A program made the position numbers and the translations under genes. Under the pieces are notes generated by a model. It did no database searches. It was not told the DNA's origin and saw nothing but the letters and a program-made list of their open reading frames with translations. 6,059 nucleotides of DNA, taken from the NCBI GenBank assembly GCA_030840415.1, contig JAVEEO010000450.1:1-6059 (forward strand), read 5' to 3'. This stretch comes from Pseudonocardiales bacterium (lineage in GTDB: Bacteria; Actinomycetota; Actinomycetes; Mycobacteriales; Jatrophihabitantaceae). Numbering within the stretch: the first letter of the stretch is position 1; each line of letters starts with the position of its first letter. Below are positions 5,769 to 6,059 of this stretch, piece by piece.

Positions 5769-6059
5769 TTAGGACGGTGGTCGTTCGCGGAGGTCGCGTA
5801 CCACGGAAGCAAGGTAGTTCTGGCGGATAGCGACGGCGGGGTGGTCTGGGCCGAAGGTAGTTCGAGCGATTTCTAAGGATCGCTCGATCAGTGGGCGGGC
5901 GGCAGCAGGTTCGCCTAGGTTGCGCATCACCGAGGCGAGGGTGTACAGGCTGCTGGCAACGTTAGGGTGGTTCGGGCCATAGAGGTTTTCGGCAATAGTC
6001 ACCGACCGCTCGGCCAATGGGCGAGCGTTGGCAGGTTCTCCCAAGTCACGTAGCACCAG
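5769..6059 (-). CDS. Tetratricopeptide repeat protein (kinesin light chain-like repeats), C-terminal end only
   Basis: The reading frame is open from the right edge of the window to TAA at 5771-5769, giving 96 residues of a longer protein whose start lies outside. It has two consecutive 42-residue units of the kinesin-light-chain/TPR_10-12 type. Each holds Leu-Gly-Glu-Pro-Ala, Ala-Arg-Pro-Leu, Glu-Arg-Ser, a Gly-Pro-Asx-His-Pro turn and a final Leu-Ala-Ser-Val; a 10-residue start of a third unit ends the protein. Such helical repeats bind protein partners. In actinobacteria they often form the C-terminal sensor half of NB-ARC/STAND-type ATPases, but no ATPase part is visible here. Composition is unusual: about 66% G/C at third positions by hand count, several CTA, CGA and CCA codons, and one TTA leucine codon (5876-5874), against strongly G/C-ending codons next door. 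This suggests different ancestry. The internal GTG at 6056 is not a credible start. Confidence 0.85.
   Translation of the reverse strand: MVLRDLGEPANARPLAERSVTIAENLYGPNHPNVASSLYTLASVMRNLGEPAAARPLIERSLEIARTTFGPDHPAVAIRQNYLASVVRDLRERPPS
5802..6053 (-). repeat. Two tandem 126-bp TPR-coding units
   Basis: Units 6053-5928 and 5927-5802 each encode 42 residues and share 25 of 42 positions at protein level. DNA similarity is lower, so the duplication looks old rather than recent. The array probably continues beyond the window. Confidence 0.8.

Noticed and set aside
1..6059. CRISPR arrays, tRNA or rRNA genes, insertion sequences, attachment sites
   Set aside because: I saw no short regularly spaced repeats, no tRNA-like cloverleaf with a TTCGA-type arm, no transposase motifs and no flanking direct repeats.

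Overview
The window looks like chromosomal DNA from a high-GC actinobacterium. The evidence is strong G/C preference at third codon positions in most genes, GTG starts, an ECF42-type sigma factor beside a YCII-family protein, and a secreted GH15 enzyme. I cannot name the genus from sequence alone. Coding is dense: five complete genes, one frameshifted gene and one partial gene at each edge.

Positions 1-1875 form a probable operon on the + strand. It holds the last codons of a YCII-related (DGPF-type) protein, an ECF42-type sigma factor with a long C-terminal helical/TPR-like extension, and an SRPBCC (START-like) ligand-binding protein. The first two genes overlap by 17 bp if the GTG at 94 is used, and the third follows after 15 bp with a good Shine-Dalgarno. 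The YCII/ECF42 pairing is known from other actinobacteria. Next comes a small unrecognised gene (1937-2292) that is clearly coding but changes frame near 2144-2149, by one missing base or a sequencing error.

Positions 2338-3399 hold a divergent pair: rnhA (RNase HI, minus strand, all catalytic residues present) and a RibD C-terminal/DHFR-like reductase (+ strand). Only about 33 bp separate their start codons. rnhA is convergent with the frameshifted gene.

Positions 3400-5723 hold a 122-bp intergenic region with an imperfect palindrome and a strong RBS, then a secreted 733-residue GH15 glucoamylase/glucodextranase-type enzyme. It has a signal peptide, an N-terminal beta-sandwich domain and an (alpha/alpha)6 catalytic domain with both catalytic glutamates.

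Positions 5724-6059 hold two small hairpins, then the 3' end of a minus-strand gene encoding kinesin-light-chain-like TPR repeats. Its codon use is clearly less GC-biased than its neighbours and it contains a rare TTA leucine codon, which suggests a different origin. Apart from the ECF42 unit, the genes look functionally independent. I see no convincing new multi-gene system wholly inside this window. The best leads are the frameshifted gene, the atypical TPR gene running off the right edge, and the ECF42-YCII-SRPBCC unit.
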